Shown: in pieces, positions 35,582 through 47,932 of the stretch | Position numbering within the stretch: the stretch's first letter is position 1 | Layout: every line of letters starts with the position of its first letter | NCBI GenBank assembly: GCA_017979445.1 | Contig: CM030706.1 | Location: 7,984,967-8,048,966 of the forward strand | Length of the DNA: 64,000 nucleotides | DNA from: Akebia trifoliata | Taxonomy: Eukaryota; Streptophyta; Magnoliopsida; Ranunculales; Lardizabalaceae | Direction: 5' to 3' | Notes under the pieces: generated by a model | The model's input: only the letters and a program-made list of their open reading frames with translations | Told to the model about the DNA's origin: nothing | Databases searched by the model: none | Translations under genes and position numbers: made by a program

Positions 35582-38222
35582 TTAGCGACGAGTACGAGAA
35601 TGGTACTTGTTATTTCGTGTAACCCAATCTTCTGTCAAGTTCTGATTCATCAATGCCCATGTTTTCCCATCAGGTTTAAACCCACTCTCACACATTTTCA
35701 TGTACAACTTCTTTGCCGATATGATCTTCCCTCGCAAACACATCCCATGAATGACTGCATTGTAAATAGACACATTGGGTGTGACATGCTGCCAAACACA
35801 AATGATATTCATGTTAAAAATAACAGAAGATGCTATTGGCACCCCAACTTTTACTTATTACACACCAATTTCTTAAATTATTTATCACACCCTAATTAAA
35901 GATTAAAACACACCATTCAAACACTACAAAAAGCTTGGTTCAAAGTCACGTCAATATTACAAAGCATTATAACACATTCAAACAACTTCAACAATTGTCT
36001 ACAATTAAGATCAGGCTCATATAAAATCCTAAATCTAACAAATAGAAAACTAAACAAAAAGAGAGAGAGAGAGAGTTTCTATTGGCACCCCAACTCTTAC
36101 TTATTCTCACCATTGACTTTTTCTTAATTGGGATGTAATAAGTAAAAGTTGGGGTGCCAATAGCAGCTCTCAAAGAAAATGAATGCATAAAAGACCACAA
36201 AAGTACATATGTTAAAAAGATCAGTTCTCTCTTGAAAAAGAATTTTAATTCCAATTTTTTTTTCAAGTTTGACCCATCATAAATGGGCAAACTTATAAAA
36301 GATAGATTGAATTATCATCAAAATATGAATATCTATATTTCAGATCAGATCTTATCATTCCACACAAATTGAGGGAAATCAGCCAAGTTCTGGCTCAAAT
36401 AATAATAATAATAATAAATTAAAAAAAAAATTCCACCATATACTAAGAAAGTAATGGAGAAACAAGATTTATGTTGCCAATCCCAATATATGAGATAAGA
36501 TGTAAAATTTTGATGATGGTGATTATGTATTAAGAAACTTACATCTAGGATTTCCTCCAATTCAGACCAAAGAGATCCCCAGATACAAGCTCTTATCAAC
36601 GACAAATAAGTGAATGTGTTAGGGGTGCACTTCTGGTGAACCATATGTTCATAAACTTGCAAAGAAACTTTGGGCTTCCTTGCAACCTCACAAGTACTAA
36701 TAACAAGATTATATGATGAAGTTGAAACTGACAAACCACTAGCTTCCATCTGCCACAAAAGCTGCAAAGATCGATCCCATAAACGAAGCTTTTGACAAGA
36801 CATTAGTGCTGAATTATATAAGTGGGGATTCAACTGAGAACTCTTCTCACTTTTGATGCTCTCAAAGAGCATAAGAGCATCGGCGTATCTGTGCCCCCGG
36901 TGCAAAGCACCAAGCAATGCATTCCATGTGTATACATCAGGTGTATGACCCGAAGATCTCATGATATCAAAAACCCTAAATGCCAATTTGACTTTACCAG
37001 CTTTTCCAAGAGAGTTGATCAAGGAATTGTAGGTAATACTATTTGGGTTGAACCCATTGTTCAACATATCTTGAAAGACACTGAACGCCAAATCCCATGT
37101 CCCCTCCTTCGTGCATGAAGATATTATAGCTTTCATTACATCTTCACTGGGTTTCAATCCGTCTTGAACCATCTCGCCATAAGCATCAAAAGCCAGTTCG
37201 GGCTGACCACAACGAACAAAAGTGCTAACTAATAGGCAATAAGTAATTGTGGTTGCCCTATGACCATCTTCCTTCAAACGTTTCCATATTCTCTCCGTTT
37301 GGACCCAATTGTTTGTTTTCCCACAAATCGATATCATCGTGTTGTAAACGATTACATCAAAACCATTCTTCACCGTACCTTCACCTTCCAATTCTATGAA
37401 CATTTTTAGGGCTGCATCACAACCACAAGTGGTTGCAATCGCTTTGAGAATCAAACTATATGTATGACCCGTAGTCATCTCCTTCTTCTTCATCATCTCA
37501 TAGACTTTCAAGGCATCATTGACCAACCCATTCCTTAAAAGACAAGAAAGAAGAGAGTTACAGGCATGGAGATTGGGTTGAAGACCTGAAACCTCCATCG
37601 ACATATACAATTCGAAAGCACTTCGAACCTTATTTGATCTACTAAGGCCCAACAACCTTCTCGACAATATCTCTTCGTCCCTTTCCTCTAAAAAATGCAG
37701 CTTGGGTTCAAGCATAGAAGCCACTCTCCCACAATTAGAAGACGGGTCACCTCCTAGAGGTTCAACAATGTGATCTTCTCGACTCTCTACGTTTCCCCAA
37801 GGAGGCAAAACATGTTCACAACTAACAATACCCATTTCATCTTCTCCTTTTGGAATCAATACTTCGTCTTTCTCGTCTTCACAAACCAACCCATATTCGA
37901 AACCAGCGAAAATGACCATATTTATCTTTACTTTTGTAGACCCAAATACCCAATTGGCCTCTGTGATCCTCATTTTCCGAACTCCATACACCACCTTTTT
38001 TAGGCCATGCCCCCAGGCATGCTTTTTGTTTGATTTTCTGTTAGCTGAACCAAAATTCAATTTACAACGAAAACAATGAACACACATTTTATTTTCGCGG
38101 GGGTGGCGGTGTTGGCTATGTGATCCATGAGATGTGATGTTAATTGCAAATGGACTTCTTAACATTTCAACCATAATTGGGCACCAAAAGGAAGTATCTT
38201 TATTCAAGCAGTTAGTGAGCAA
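35582..38222 (-). CDS. P-class pentatricopeptide repeat (PPR) protein
   Basis: Two exons on the minus strand: 38222-36543 (560 codons) and 35788-35582 (68 codons plus TAA), joined in phase 0 by a GT-AG intron (36542-35789). The product is 628 residues. About residues 185-620 form ten or eleven 35-residue PPR motifs, for example NPNSITYNSLINSLGKAGKV and TPDVYTWNALLGALHRG, and no E or DYW extension follows, which fits the P class. Such proteins bind single-stranded RNA in chloroplasts or mitochondria. The N-terminal region is basic and lacks PPRs, as expected of a targeting and linker part. A second Met 17 codons in is an alternative start. It may be the homologue of Arabidopsis At3g29290, but this was not checked. 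Confidence 0.9.
35825..36171. mobile_element. MITE in the PPR gene intron (347 bp)
   Basis: Left agaagatgctattggcaccc and right complement gagagctgctattggcaccc are inverted, and ccaacttttacttattaca continues the match. An extra copy of the end (tctattggcaccccaactct) lies inside at 36077-36096. Flanks aaaataac and aaagaaaa match only 5 of 8, so the duplication is eroded or absent. Same family as 31330-31651. Confidence 0.8.
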
Positions 38223-38880
38223 ACTGGCAATCCCAAGCTTGAAAATGAAGGGGAGGAAAAAAGAGATTTTTGTGTCAATTAAAGGATGTTACATCTCATC
38301 TGAGACACTTCTAAGATTGAAACTTGAAGAAAAAGTGATTTTTTCCCCACTGATTCAGATTTTATAAATGAAACAAATATGATTTTTCATAGCTGTGAGA
38401 AACAACCCACATCATGAAAAGAAAGCAATCCCACAACTTGAAACTTGAAGAAACCCATTTACAAAGAAGCAATTCCAAGGTTCAAAATGCAGAAGAAAAT
38501 AAAAAAGTGATTTTGAACAACATCTAAAAAGAAAACCGACCTCAGTTTAAGCCTTCAGTAGTTGAAACGAATAAAACATTAAAATTTTCATAGTGGATTA
38601 AAACCCCACCTCGTTGAAGACTTGAAGTCATGATTTTAAAACTCGGTTTCGCGTCTCGTCTCGTCTCGTCCAAGCCCGATACCGAGTCATCTCGGACAAG
38701 TTTTCCAATATGTTTGAGACGTGAGGTATTAATTCTCGGCCAAAAAACGGAACCTGTGTGTTTGTATCATTCAGCCCAGATACCGAGTTAACTCGGATGA
38801 TACGTCTTGGTCTTGAACGAGTTTAGCCTTCGCCTTGAAAAAGGGAAAATCAGTGATTCAGATACATGGATCAGTACCTG
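38223..38880. other. Upstream region of the PPR gene
   Basis: Contains the presumed 5' UTR and promoter of the PPR gene (reading right to left), but no firm TATA or start site could be placed. A repeat with tctcgtctcgtctcgt and gataccgagt phrases covers about 38625-38830; a related, diverged copy in reverse lies at 47180-47275. Confidence 0.45.
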
Positions 38881-39189
38881 GCTTATTAGAAGTATTTTTT
38901 AGGAGTTTATATTAGGAGTTTCTACTATGGGTTAAGAGTTGTTCTTCAATTAGGAATTTTCATTATTTAGAAGTATTATTATTTTAAGAGTCTCTATTGT
39001 TATTTTTGGAGTCTATAAATTTATGTAATCTCATTGAAATGAATCATTGAAGTTAGTAAATTTTCAATAAATATTTAAGTGGGGTTCCCCCTGGACGTGG
39101 GAGCAATTGTCTTATATTCTGAATCTTCTTCTTCTTTCCGCATCATTTGGTATCAGAGCAGTAATTGTACCCTGTGTGGTACTGAAGAC

Positions 39190-42100
39190 ATGGCTGAGGG
39201 AACTAGGTCTCAAGATATAAAACGCATGGAAGAAGTAATGAAGCAAATGAAAGAAAAAACTGATGAAGCTTTCCTTAAAATTAAACAAATGGTCACAACT
39301 ATAAGTTTTAAGTATGATCAAATAGCCACCAAATTGAATTTGGGAAAAAGTTAAGAGTCGAATCCTCACAAAACTCCAGAGTACAACCCAATTTCAACCA
39401 TGCTGTTGTTCACACTCGCTATGCAAAAAATCAATTTTCTACGATTCAATGGAAACAATACCTAAGGGTGGGTGTACCGTAATGAGCGCTTCTTCAACTA
39501 CAATCAAATCAAGGAGTCTTCTAAAGTCTACCTGGCTTCCATTCATTTGGAGGATGTTGCCCCTGAGTGATATTGATGGTATGAAACCATTAAACAAAAA
39601 TTCAATTGACAAGATCTTGCACGAGACATTATCAAACGCTTTAATCCGAAAGCATATGAAGATGTTGTTGGCGAATTAACTAAACTTAAACAAACAGGTT
39701 CAGTCAAAGCATATCAGGAGCAATTTGAATCTCTTTATAGCCACACTCGTGGATTACCAGAAGACTTTTTTCTTAATTATTTTTTAAGTGGATTAAAAGA
39801 CGAAATAAGAGTCAGCGTATAGATGTTTGAGCCCTGAACAATTATGCAAGCTATCGGGTTGGCTAGACTCCAAGAAGAGGTCTTTGATGCCCTCACAAGA
39901 CGCATTAAAATCCCTCCCAAGCCTTCAACATCCATAGTGCCTGCCATAAAGTCTGATGGTCCTTCTCACCAAATCCTTATTCGAAGGTTAAATCCATCTG
40001 AAATGGAAGAGCGTAGAGTTGAAGGACTCTGTTATAACTACGAAGAAAGGTACATTCTTGGTCATCGCTGTAAAACACAACAACTCTTTCTTCTAGACGG
40101 TGAATGTGAACATGAAGAAAATGAGAGATTTCCCATAAAAAAGATGAGCCTTACGACAAGGTAACCGAGGAGCCAATTATCTCTATTCATGATGTAGCTG
40201 GAGCCACACCATACAGAACCATGCAAGTTCGTAGTTACATCAAGCGCAAGCCTTTTTATCTTAATTGATTCAGGTAGCATGCATAATTTTCTTGATCCTA
40301 AAATTGCACAAAGAACTAGTTGTGAGGTGAGTCCTACTACTCCTATTTATGTTGCGGTAACTAATGGTTCACGATTGACTAGTACGACCATGTGCAAGCA
40401 AATGTTATGGGTTATGCAAAAACCCACCTTTCAAACCGATTTTCGTCTTCTCTCACTCTGTGGTTGTGATATGGCGTTGGGTGTGCAATGGTTATTCACC
40501 CTTGGTCCTATCTTATGGGACTTTCATAATCTGCGTAAGGAGTTTACAACTAATGGGAGGAGACATGTGCTTAGAGGACCAAAATTTGGAAAAGTCAAGA
40601 TAATTAATAGCCAACAAATTGATCGAACTCTAAAAAAGTCTACACAAGGAGTTGTCACTCAACTCTTTTCCATCCAAAATATTTCAGAAGAAATAACTCT
40701 AAAACCTGATTTGAATGTTTTGCTAAATAGGTACTCTACAGTGTTTACAGAAGTAACTGAGTTACCACCTCATAGGGCTCAAGATCACTGCATCCCACTC
40801 AAACCGGATAGCAAACCTACCAATGTTCGCCCGTACCCGATATCCATATGTACAAAAGAATAAGATAGAGAAAATTATTCAAGAAATGCTTTCAGTTGGT
40901 CTCATTAGACCAAGTGTAAGCCCTTTTTCTTCACTCGTCCAATTAGTTTGGAAAAAAAGATAACAATTGGAGAATGTGTGTGGACTATTGCTCTCTCAAT
41001 CATAATATAGTTAAAGAAAAGTTTCCTATTCCAGTGATTGATGAAATTAGATGAGTTGCATGGAGCTAAATACTTTTTCAAGTTAGATTTGTGTGCAGGG
41101 TACCATCAAATACGAGTACATTCTACAAATATTCACAAAACAGCTTTCTGGACTCACACGAGGGGCATTATGAGTTTCTTGTTATGCCTTTTGGCCTAAC
41201 GAATGCTCCCTCACCTTTCCAGAGTCTAATGAACCAAGTATTCAAGTCTTATTTGCGGAAGTTTATTCTCATATTTTTTTTATGACATCTTGGTATATAG
41301 CCATAGTTGGGAGAATCATCTTTGCCATTTAGCAATAGCTTTGGAAGTGTAACAAAAATATCAGCTATTTGCCAAAAGGACAACATGTCTTTTTGGTAAA
41401 CATGAAATGGATTATTTAGGTCATATTATCTCGAGTATTGGAGTTGCAGCGGACCCATCCAAGATTGACAGCATGGTAAACTAGCTTAAACCACGCACAA
41501 TAAAATAATTAAGGGGCTTCCTTGGTCTTATAGGGTACTATTAATGATTTGTCAAAGATTATGGTAAAATTGTTGTTTTTGATGTACTGATTTCTTATGG
41601 CAGAGAGAGAAGAAGTTAGAACAAATCTTGATTTTCAAATTGAATGTAATAGAAAATATTACCTAAAAAGAAATGGTTGAGGTATGCACAAAGCACTGTA
41701 CTAAAACGAAATTCGCCCCTGCTATGGTACCACAGTCTGTAAGCGTTCGTTCTGCAGGATTCAACAACCCACGTATCCAAAAGGGTACTCTAAATTGCAA
41801 CGTAACTTCGAACTCGACGATGTTGTGTGCTCTCACAACGAATAATAAATTAATGATAATTCGAGAATATAAAATAGCAGAAAAATTAAGTAATCTAAAT
41901 CAATTAAACAAAAGAGAAAGTGACTGTTTAGAACAGTCACAAACTGGTTCAGAATAAACTTAATAAAAACGGACCTTGAAAAGCACCCACGTGAGGTGTA
42001 AATCCGAGAATTTGCACCCCAGGTTTTCGGACCGATGGATCCAAATTCCAATTAGAACCATGGGTTTCCCTCTTGGACTCCCGTGTGTGCGCGTGAGCCC

Positions 42101-43070
42101 GCCCACTACTTCTATCCACTTTAAAGCTATTAGAAACACAACTACTTAAGAATTGCAAATCAATTCTTCTCCTAGTCGATGTGGGACTAAAATTACTCAA
42201 GACAAAATCAAAACATTCAATTAAACATAAAGTAATAAAGTAAAAAGCATAAAGCAAACATGGGATTTAAATACCCTATGGTCAATAGATTGATTTACCA
42301 TATAATTGCAAATAAATGAATATTAAAGGGTTTTCCAATTCAACCCTCTAAATTCCAACAAAAATCACTAAACCATTGACCAATATGTTACAAAAGGATG
42401 ATGTTCAAAGACAATGCTTGGCCCTTTCAAGTGTGTTGGCAGACTGGATGAAAGATATAAAGTCTGGTTGGGTCAACGACGCAGATCTTCGGGTCATTAC
42501 TGATGGGCTTCAGACTGATCCAACTTTATATTCGGGTTATACTTGGGTCCATGAACAGTTGTTATACAAAGTTCGACTTGTACTTGGGCCTACTTCTCCG
42601 ATCAAGACCACTATCCTTAAGGAGATTCATGACAGCCCACTTGGTGAACATGATGGGGTACACAAGACAATTCACCGCATTAAAAGATCTTTCATTGGAA
42701 GGAAGCTCCGAGGTACGTTCTTACATTCGAGAATATGATGTTTGCCCACTTTGTCACCCTCAAACATCCGTATACGGCTATCGATGTGGCACAAATCTTC
42801 ATGGATCACATATTCAAATTGCATGGAATGCCTAGCGCCATTGTGAGTGATAGGGATTCAATATTTGTTAGTAAGTTTGGGCAAGAACTTTTTAAGTTAC
42901 AAGGCATCTAATTAAAGATGAGTTCGTCTTATCATCCACAAACTGACGACCAAGCAGAAGTGGTGAACAAATGCCTTGAAAACCACCTCAGATGTGTTAC
43001 GGGTGATCGACCTTATCAATGGGTTAAGTGGTTGGCACTAGCAGAATGGTGGTATAACTACCTCCCATAA
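39190..43070 (+). pseudogene. Gypsy gag-pol pseudogene 2
   Basis: Gag starts MAEGTRSQDIKRMEEVMKQ at 39190. A degraded knuckle GLCYNYEERYILGHRCK lies near 40027. The protease motif ILIDSGSMHNFLD (near 40258) keeps its Asp. Integrase blocks include SDRDSIFVSKFGQELF (near 42848) and SSSYHPQTDDQAEVVN (near 42927). RT near 40860-41540 is full of frameshifts, and its active site reads FYDILVYS near 41280. RNase H is absent and the integrase core lacks its start. The product ends soon after WWYNYLP. Confidence 0.82.
41571..42360. mobile_element. Solo LTR (790 bp) nested in gypsy relic 2
   Basis: Ends TGTTGTTTTT and AATTCCAACA, flanked by aaaat on both sides (41566-41570 and 42361-42365). Its removal with one aaaat brings the interrupted pol reading back into a single frame across the site. 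The reading is probably minus (TGTTGGAATTTAG...). No interior or second LTR. Confidence 0.88.
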
Positions 43071-43365
43071 ATAGCTTCATAAGGGGAGCAATTGTTTTCT
43101 ATTTTGAATCTTCTTCTTCTTTTCGTATCAAATTCTGATCAAATAGAAGGAAACCCAATTCCTAAATGGCAGGAGAGATGGAGAGGAGTGAGAAGGAAAA
43201 CTGAATTTTGAGATATTTTTGGGTCTAATGAAAAATCCACTAGTGAGTACTGAGTTGGATTTATTTCTAAATTGTTCCATCTTCTTTTTCTTTAATTAAA
43301 ATGGTGATATTAGGTTTACCCCATAAAAATTAAAAATTAGATTTACCTCTTAATTCAAGGTGAAC

Positions 43366-44263
43366 TAGGGGTGGCAATGGATCAGGTCGAGTTGTGTTCG
43401 TGTAATGTTGAGGTAAGTGTATTATGAAAATTTACAAAATCCAAACTTGACCCATTTAATAATCATGTAAAAAACTTAAGCCCATAGTCAACCCATTTAT
43501 AAATAGGTATATCTGACTCAACCCATATATAATTTGTTTAATAAAATTCTATTCTTTATTAAGAAAAATAAGTTTTATTTTCACGACCAAAACTAAGTTC
43601 AATGGTGAAAATAACTATCTTTTAGATCTTTTTTTTTCAAAGTTCATATAATTTTATCCTTTACAGCATCATATTTATGAATACCATAAGGTGATATGGT
43701 CAGAAAACTTTCCTTACTTAGTAAGGAAAGTGATTACTATTATTTTGACCAGGCAAAGCGTATTTCATTATTACATAGGCATACTAACCTTAAATCTTAC
43801 TGAGAGCCGTTTTGCCCTCATGGATCACATATTAGGAATCAAACACTACATGCATCTAGATTTGAATGAAAAAACAAATTATATATATATATATATATAT
43901 ATATCTTAGTAAAGAAAGTATTTCCCTTTCCCAAACTAAAAGCTTAACCATTAATTAATTAAAAAATTATCTTAAAAGACCCTTTATATTTTATAGAATT
44001 TGAAAAAAAAAATATTATAAAAAAATTCTAGGAAATTCAAGCAAAACATTGGGCAATTTAAAAAATTCTTATATAATTGTTGATGTATTTAAAACTACAC
44101 GTTAAGTGGGTTGACACCCCTAACCCATACCCGACTCATTTATAATCGTGTTAGACGGGTTAACACTATTATGACCCAAACCCAATTAGGCTTTACTCAA
44201 ATCCACCACTTTCGGGTCATTTTTGAGTCATGTACATGGGTCGTGTTAAGATTGCCACCCCTA
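43366..44263. mobile_element. hAT-type non-autonomous element (898 bp)
   Basis: Ends TAGGGGTGGCAAT and its exact complement ATTGCCACCCCTA. Flanks aggtgaac (43358-43365) and aggtcaat (44264-44271) agree at 6 of 8 positions. The subterminal parts are rich in gacccat/gggtcat words, known in many plant hAT elements. No transposase ORF. It contains copy 2 of repeat R28 (about 43620-43700) and an AT microsatellite (43880-43906). Confidence 0.82.
43620..43700. repeat. Dispersed repeat R28 (copy 2)
   Basis: Reads ttcatataattttatccttt...atcatatttatgaatacc, diverged but alignable by eye to 28395-28457. Inside the hAT-type element. Confidence 0.45.
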
Positions 44264-44316
44264 AGGTCAATATCCTCTTTTTTTATGTAAACAATGAAAT
44301 TCTTTTTTGAATAACA

Positions 44317-44479
44317 ATTTTTTGACGCCCCTCTGGCATACGCCCGCCTAACATGATATGTGCTAGAATCATAGATTTCTCCTTGGGATACACAACTACA
44401 CATATTTATGAGGATGTATAGTTGTGTATCCCGAGGAAAATTCATCAGGGAACCTATGTAAGAGAAGGCGTCAAAAAAT
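44317..44479. mobile_element. MITE with perfect 13-bp inverted ends (163 bp)
   Basis: ATTTTTTGACGCC at the left and its exact complement GGCGTCAAAAAAT at the right. A second inverted pair inside (gggatacacaactac against gtagttgtgtatccc type words near 44388 and 44425) makes nearly the whole unit foldable. No target duplication was fixed. Confidence 0.7.
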
Positions 44480-45179
44480 CACGACTCTTTTTTTTTAGGT
44501 TGATTTACAAATGCCCTCTGTACATTTTGGTCAATATTAGAAATATTCCCATATTTTCAAACTGATGACATGCCCCTTTTACCAAGGTCTTTTGGGAGAG
44601 ACCGACATAAACGACCCAGATGCCCTCATTTTGCTAATTTTATCCCCAAAACCAATTTAACATATAAGATAGATTATTGCATATGATAGACACATGATCA
44701 TGACATTTCATAACTGTTTTGACCACCAACGAGAGGGATAGACAAGTCAAACGTATCAGGTGAGATTTAAAATCATGGTTTATTTGTCTTATTGTTGAAT
44801 GGGACAAAGATGACCCAAACATATCAAACAATTAGTTCAAGACAACTCAATGTTGTTCATGGAAAAGAAGAGACGTCAAAACGAGTTTTAAAACCATGAT
44901 TCACATACAGATGTTTTTCTCTTTTTTGAAGAGAGAAAAACTCACAAAAAATCATCATCTAAACAAATAGATGAACTTTGAGTTAAAATGTGCATAAATA
45001 ATTTTAGGGTTTAACCCACATTACCTCTAATGGAGATAAATACGAACATTGTGTTTAGATTGGGGGAAATGGAAAGAAAAAAAGAAAAAGTATGAGTTTT
45101 TCTCCATGTCTTTCGTTTGGATTGTTAAATGAGGAGAGAAGAGAAAAGTAATAGAGTGAAATGGAGAGAAAAGAAATGC

Positions 45180-46168
45180 TCGTGACTAAAAAGAGCACTT
45201 TGTATGGGTGTAGTATTTGGAAGGGGATTCTAAAAGTGAGAGAGGCGTTTGAAAAAGGGATTAGGTTCAAAGCGGGAATAGGCGACAAGATTAGATTTTG
45301 GGAAGATAGTTGGTGTGGCACGTCACCTTTAGCGCTTCAATTTCTGTCCTTGTATGCTTAGGATTTGGGGTTTAGGATAAACTTTAATGATTAGAAGCTA
45401 ACAGACGTGGCATCTTTCTTTGATCTCTTGCATTTGCGTCTTCTTGATGAAAAGGAACAGGACAGGTGAGAATGGACGAGGGTTAGGACTTGAGATTCTT
45501 TGTCAGTTCTTTCTATAAGTGGCTTAATCCTTATGTCGAGCAATCTTTCTTGGGGTCCATTATTTGGTCTAGTCCAATTCCCTCTAAAATCTCATTCTTT
45601 GTTTGGTTAGCCTCCTTTGGGAAAATTCTTACAATGGACAACTTGATTGTTCGAAGTTGGATCACACCTAATTATTGTCCTCTATGCTTGAAGAATGGTG
45701 AGTCTGTCGATCATATTTTAATTCATTGTTCATATTCATATCACATTTAATCAATGTTCCTTGGTCTTTTCGGTATTCATTGGGTATTTCCTCATAAGTT
45801 CTCCTCGTTGATTGAAGGGTGAGCCAGTAATGTTTTTTCTTTAAGAAAAAGATTCCTTTGGGCTATTCTTCCCTTGACTATTGCTTGGGGGGTGTGGAAT
45901 GAGAGAAATAACAAGGTGTTCAAGAGTAAGATGAGAAGCGCTCACGGTAACTTCTTGGAGATTTTGGGCCTGTTGTATCTATGGTCGAGACAGAACATAG
46001 AATTCAAGGGGACTACTTTTGTTGACTTTGTTTTTTGATGGAACTCGTTATGTAATGATTGATGCTTTAATTTTCTTGTGCTTTGTTGCTCTTTGAGAGG
46101 CTTTCTCGGCCTCCTCGTACTTTGTTTTCTCTCTTTTTGCAATATATTACACTTACCAAAAAAAAATT
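45180..46168 (+). pseudogene. 5'-truncated LINE copy with poly(A) end
   Basis: Same family as 56989-58048. The blocks IRFKAGIGDKIRFWEDSWCG (near 45260), SKISFFVWLASFGKILTMDN (near 45580) and ESVDHILIHCSYS (near 45700, zf-RVT) are in order. Relative to the other copy about 70 bases are missing after 45360, and stops follow. The 3' end has the same layout, ending caccaaaaaaaaa type at 46157-46168. No target duplication was recognised. Confidence 0.8.
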
Positions 46169-46169
46169 T

Positions 46170-47480
46170 ATTTAGTTTTTCTATTGTTAAACCAAATAAA
46201 GTGGAAAGAAATTGGATTTCTCCTCTCTTTCTTTTCTTTTCCTTTAATGAGTTTTTTTTTTTTTTTCTCTCTTCATTTCTCTCAATCCAAACAAAGTGGA
46301 AGTGATCTCAAGAGAACGACGGGAAAAATGGCAAGAATCGATGGTCGAGGAGGTGATGTGTTAGCCTGATCGTGGAGATTAGAGGGTAATTTCATAGTTT
46401 AAAGCCTATGCTAGAAAAAGGTACAATAACTTCACAAATCAAATTTAAGAAAATTTATCATTTAAAAAAATTAATTAATTAATTTTAAAAATAGTAAATT
46501 ACCGATTTTGGAATTAAAATGAGGGTGAATCTCCAAATCGTGCACTGAATATGCGGAAATTCTAATTTCGATACACTGATCATTTTAATTTCCAAAACAT
46601 GCACACATTACGTTGTTCACTTTTTACGCATCTACAACCTCGTAAAATCATCACTTTTAAACTTATGAGTTCATAGATGCATAAAGATGAACAATGTACC
46701 AAAACCGTAATTAGAACAAAAGTCGTTTATTATTTTGTAAATATCTCTTAAAATGAGTTGTGTGGTATTTTGGTAAAACACCCTAAATTATTTGTCACAC
46801 ACCAACTAAAAATTAAGAAAAAAGAGAACTATCGGCACCCCAACATTTACTCATTACACTACAACAAAATTTAAGAAATAAAAACTTTAAATCGGAAACC
46901 TCTCTTTTGAAGAAATCAAATATAGATTTGGATTTCGCATTTTGAGGGAAAGAACTGAACCAACCGTCCTCCCAAAAGAGAATCCTTCCCAGCCCCACAA
47001 GGCCAACCTTCTGAACAACTCAAGAGAGCATTTGAGAATACCTTTCCGTGAAGAGTCTTCATGGACTTCAAATTCCTCCACAGTAAATAACTTCCAATTG
47101 ACAATATTTATTATTTAAATATAAAAAAATGTGTTATTATTTACACGTAAATATATTTGAATAAATAATTGTAAACCAAGTTAAATGATTTCTCTCATAC
47201 GAGACAAGATGACTTACCTAAGATAACTCGGTCTAATCCATGAACGAGGCATCAAACCAAAATTTGAAATCATGTCTTGTAGTGGATTATTAGAACAGTT
47301 TTAAGTTCAGTAAAAGTGGGATGTTCTTCCCCTTTTGGAATCAAACTTCTCTTCAACCTTCACTGAGTTATCACAGCAGATGCAGATTCAAGAAATGTGA
47401 GTATAATTGGGATAGATCGTTTGGAGATTGACAGAACCCATTAAGGCGACACTTGTTAATATGATAAAAATAAAAAATAA
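46170..47480. other. Spacer with repeat fragments
   Basis: No gene was seen. It holds a copy of the 34152-type inverted repeat (about 46500-46710), a CCAACTTTT-family fragment (46785-46865), a LINE fragment (46850-47100) and the reverse tctcgt-type repeat (47180-47275). Confidence 0.5.
46850..47100 (-). pseudogene. LINE fragment, minus strand
   Basis: Minus translation gives WKLFTVEEFEVHEDSSRKGI, then in another frame GLGRILFWEDGWFSS, equivalent to the GDGxxIRFWEDxW block before zf-RVT in plant LINEs. Too short and broken to be functional. Confidence 0.6.
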
Positions 47481-47490
47481 ATCATATGTT

Positions 47491-47825
47491 ATTCTTTTTT
47501 CTTTTTTCTTTTTTGGTGTAAATTTTCATTAAAACAAGCAGAAAAGCACATGAGGTGGTCGAGGAGACCTACCTGATAGGTAAATAGACAACCCTAATTA
47601 GGTAAGCAAACAACCGACAACCAAGGAAACGTCTACTACATAACATCGCGACACACTTGCAGACCTTAACTCTTTTCAAACTTCACACCAGGAAAAACTA
47701 AAGCCTAAAATACTGCTAATTACTTCTTGAACAGTAAGTTCCTTTCCATTAAGACTAGAATGGCTCTTTCCTTCCAAAGCCTCCGTATAGAGAGAAGAAA
47801 AAAAAAACATGCGGCAACCCTTACG
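47491..47825 (-). pseudogene. LINE 3' tail, antisense, at the 3' end of the SCAPER gene
   Basis: Read on the minus strand it gives KERAILVLMERNLLFKK-type coding remnant, then a LINE 3' UTR with the typical cctcatgtgcttttctgc phrase, ending at the T-rich run 47491-47513. Because the SCAPER gene is on the same strand and ends at 47933, this tail could lie within its 3' UTR. Confidence 0.55.
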
Positions 47826-47932
47826 GGAAATGCTGGATTTGCAAGTGAGATCACATTTGGAAACAATAGGACGCTTGTATTGATTGTACGTTCTGTCAGC
47901 TTGTTTAGCCTACATGGTTCTGTCAGCTAAAG

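Larger units (their letters stand above)
38880..43130 (+). mobile_element. Second Ty3-gypsy relic, interrupted by a solo LTR
   Basis: The left LTR ends at 39145 (...TTCCGCATCA) and is followed by TGGTATCAGAGC (39148-39159). A matching LTR end, gagcaattgt...TTTCGTATCA, closes the element at 43130, but only about 48 bases of the right LTR remain. Internal blocks run gag, CCHC, protease, RT, integrase. The RNase H and part of the integrase are missing, and a solo LTR sits at 41571-42360. The LTR start near 38880 is uncertain. Confidence 0.82.
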
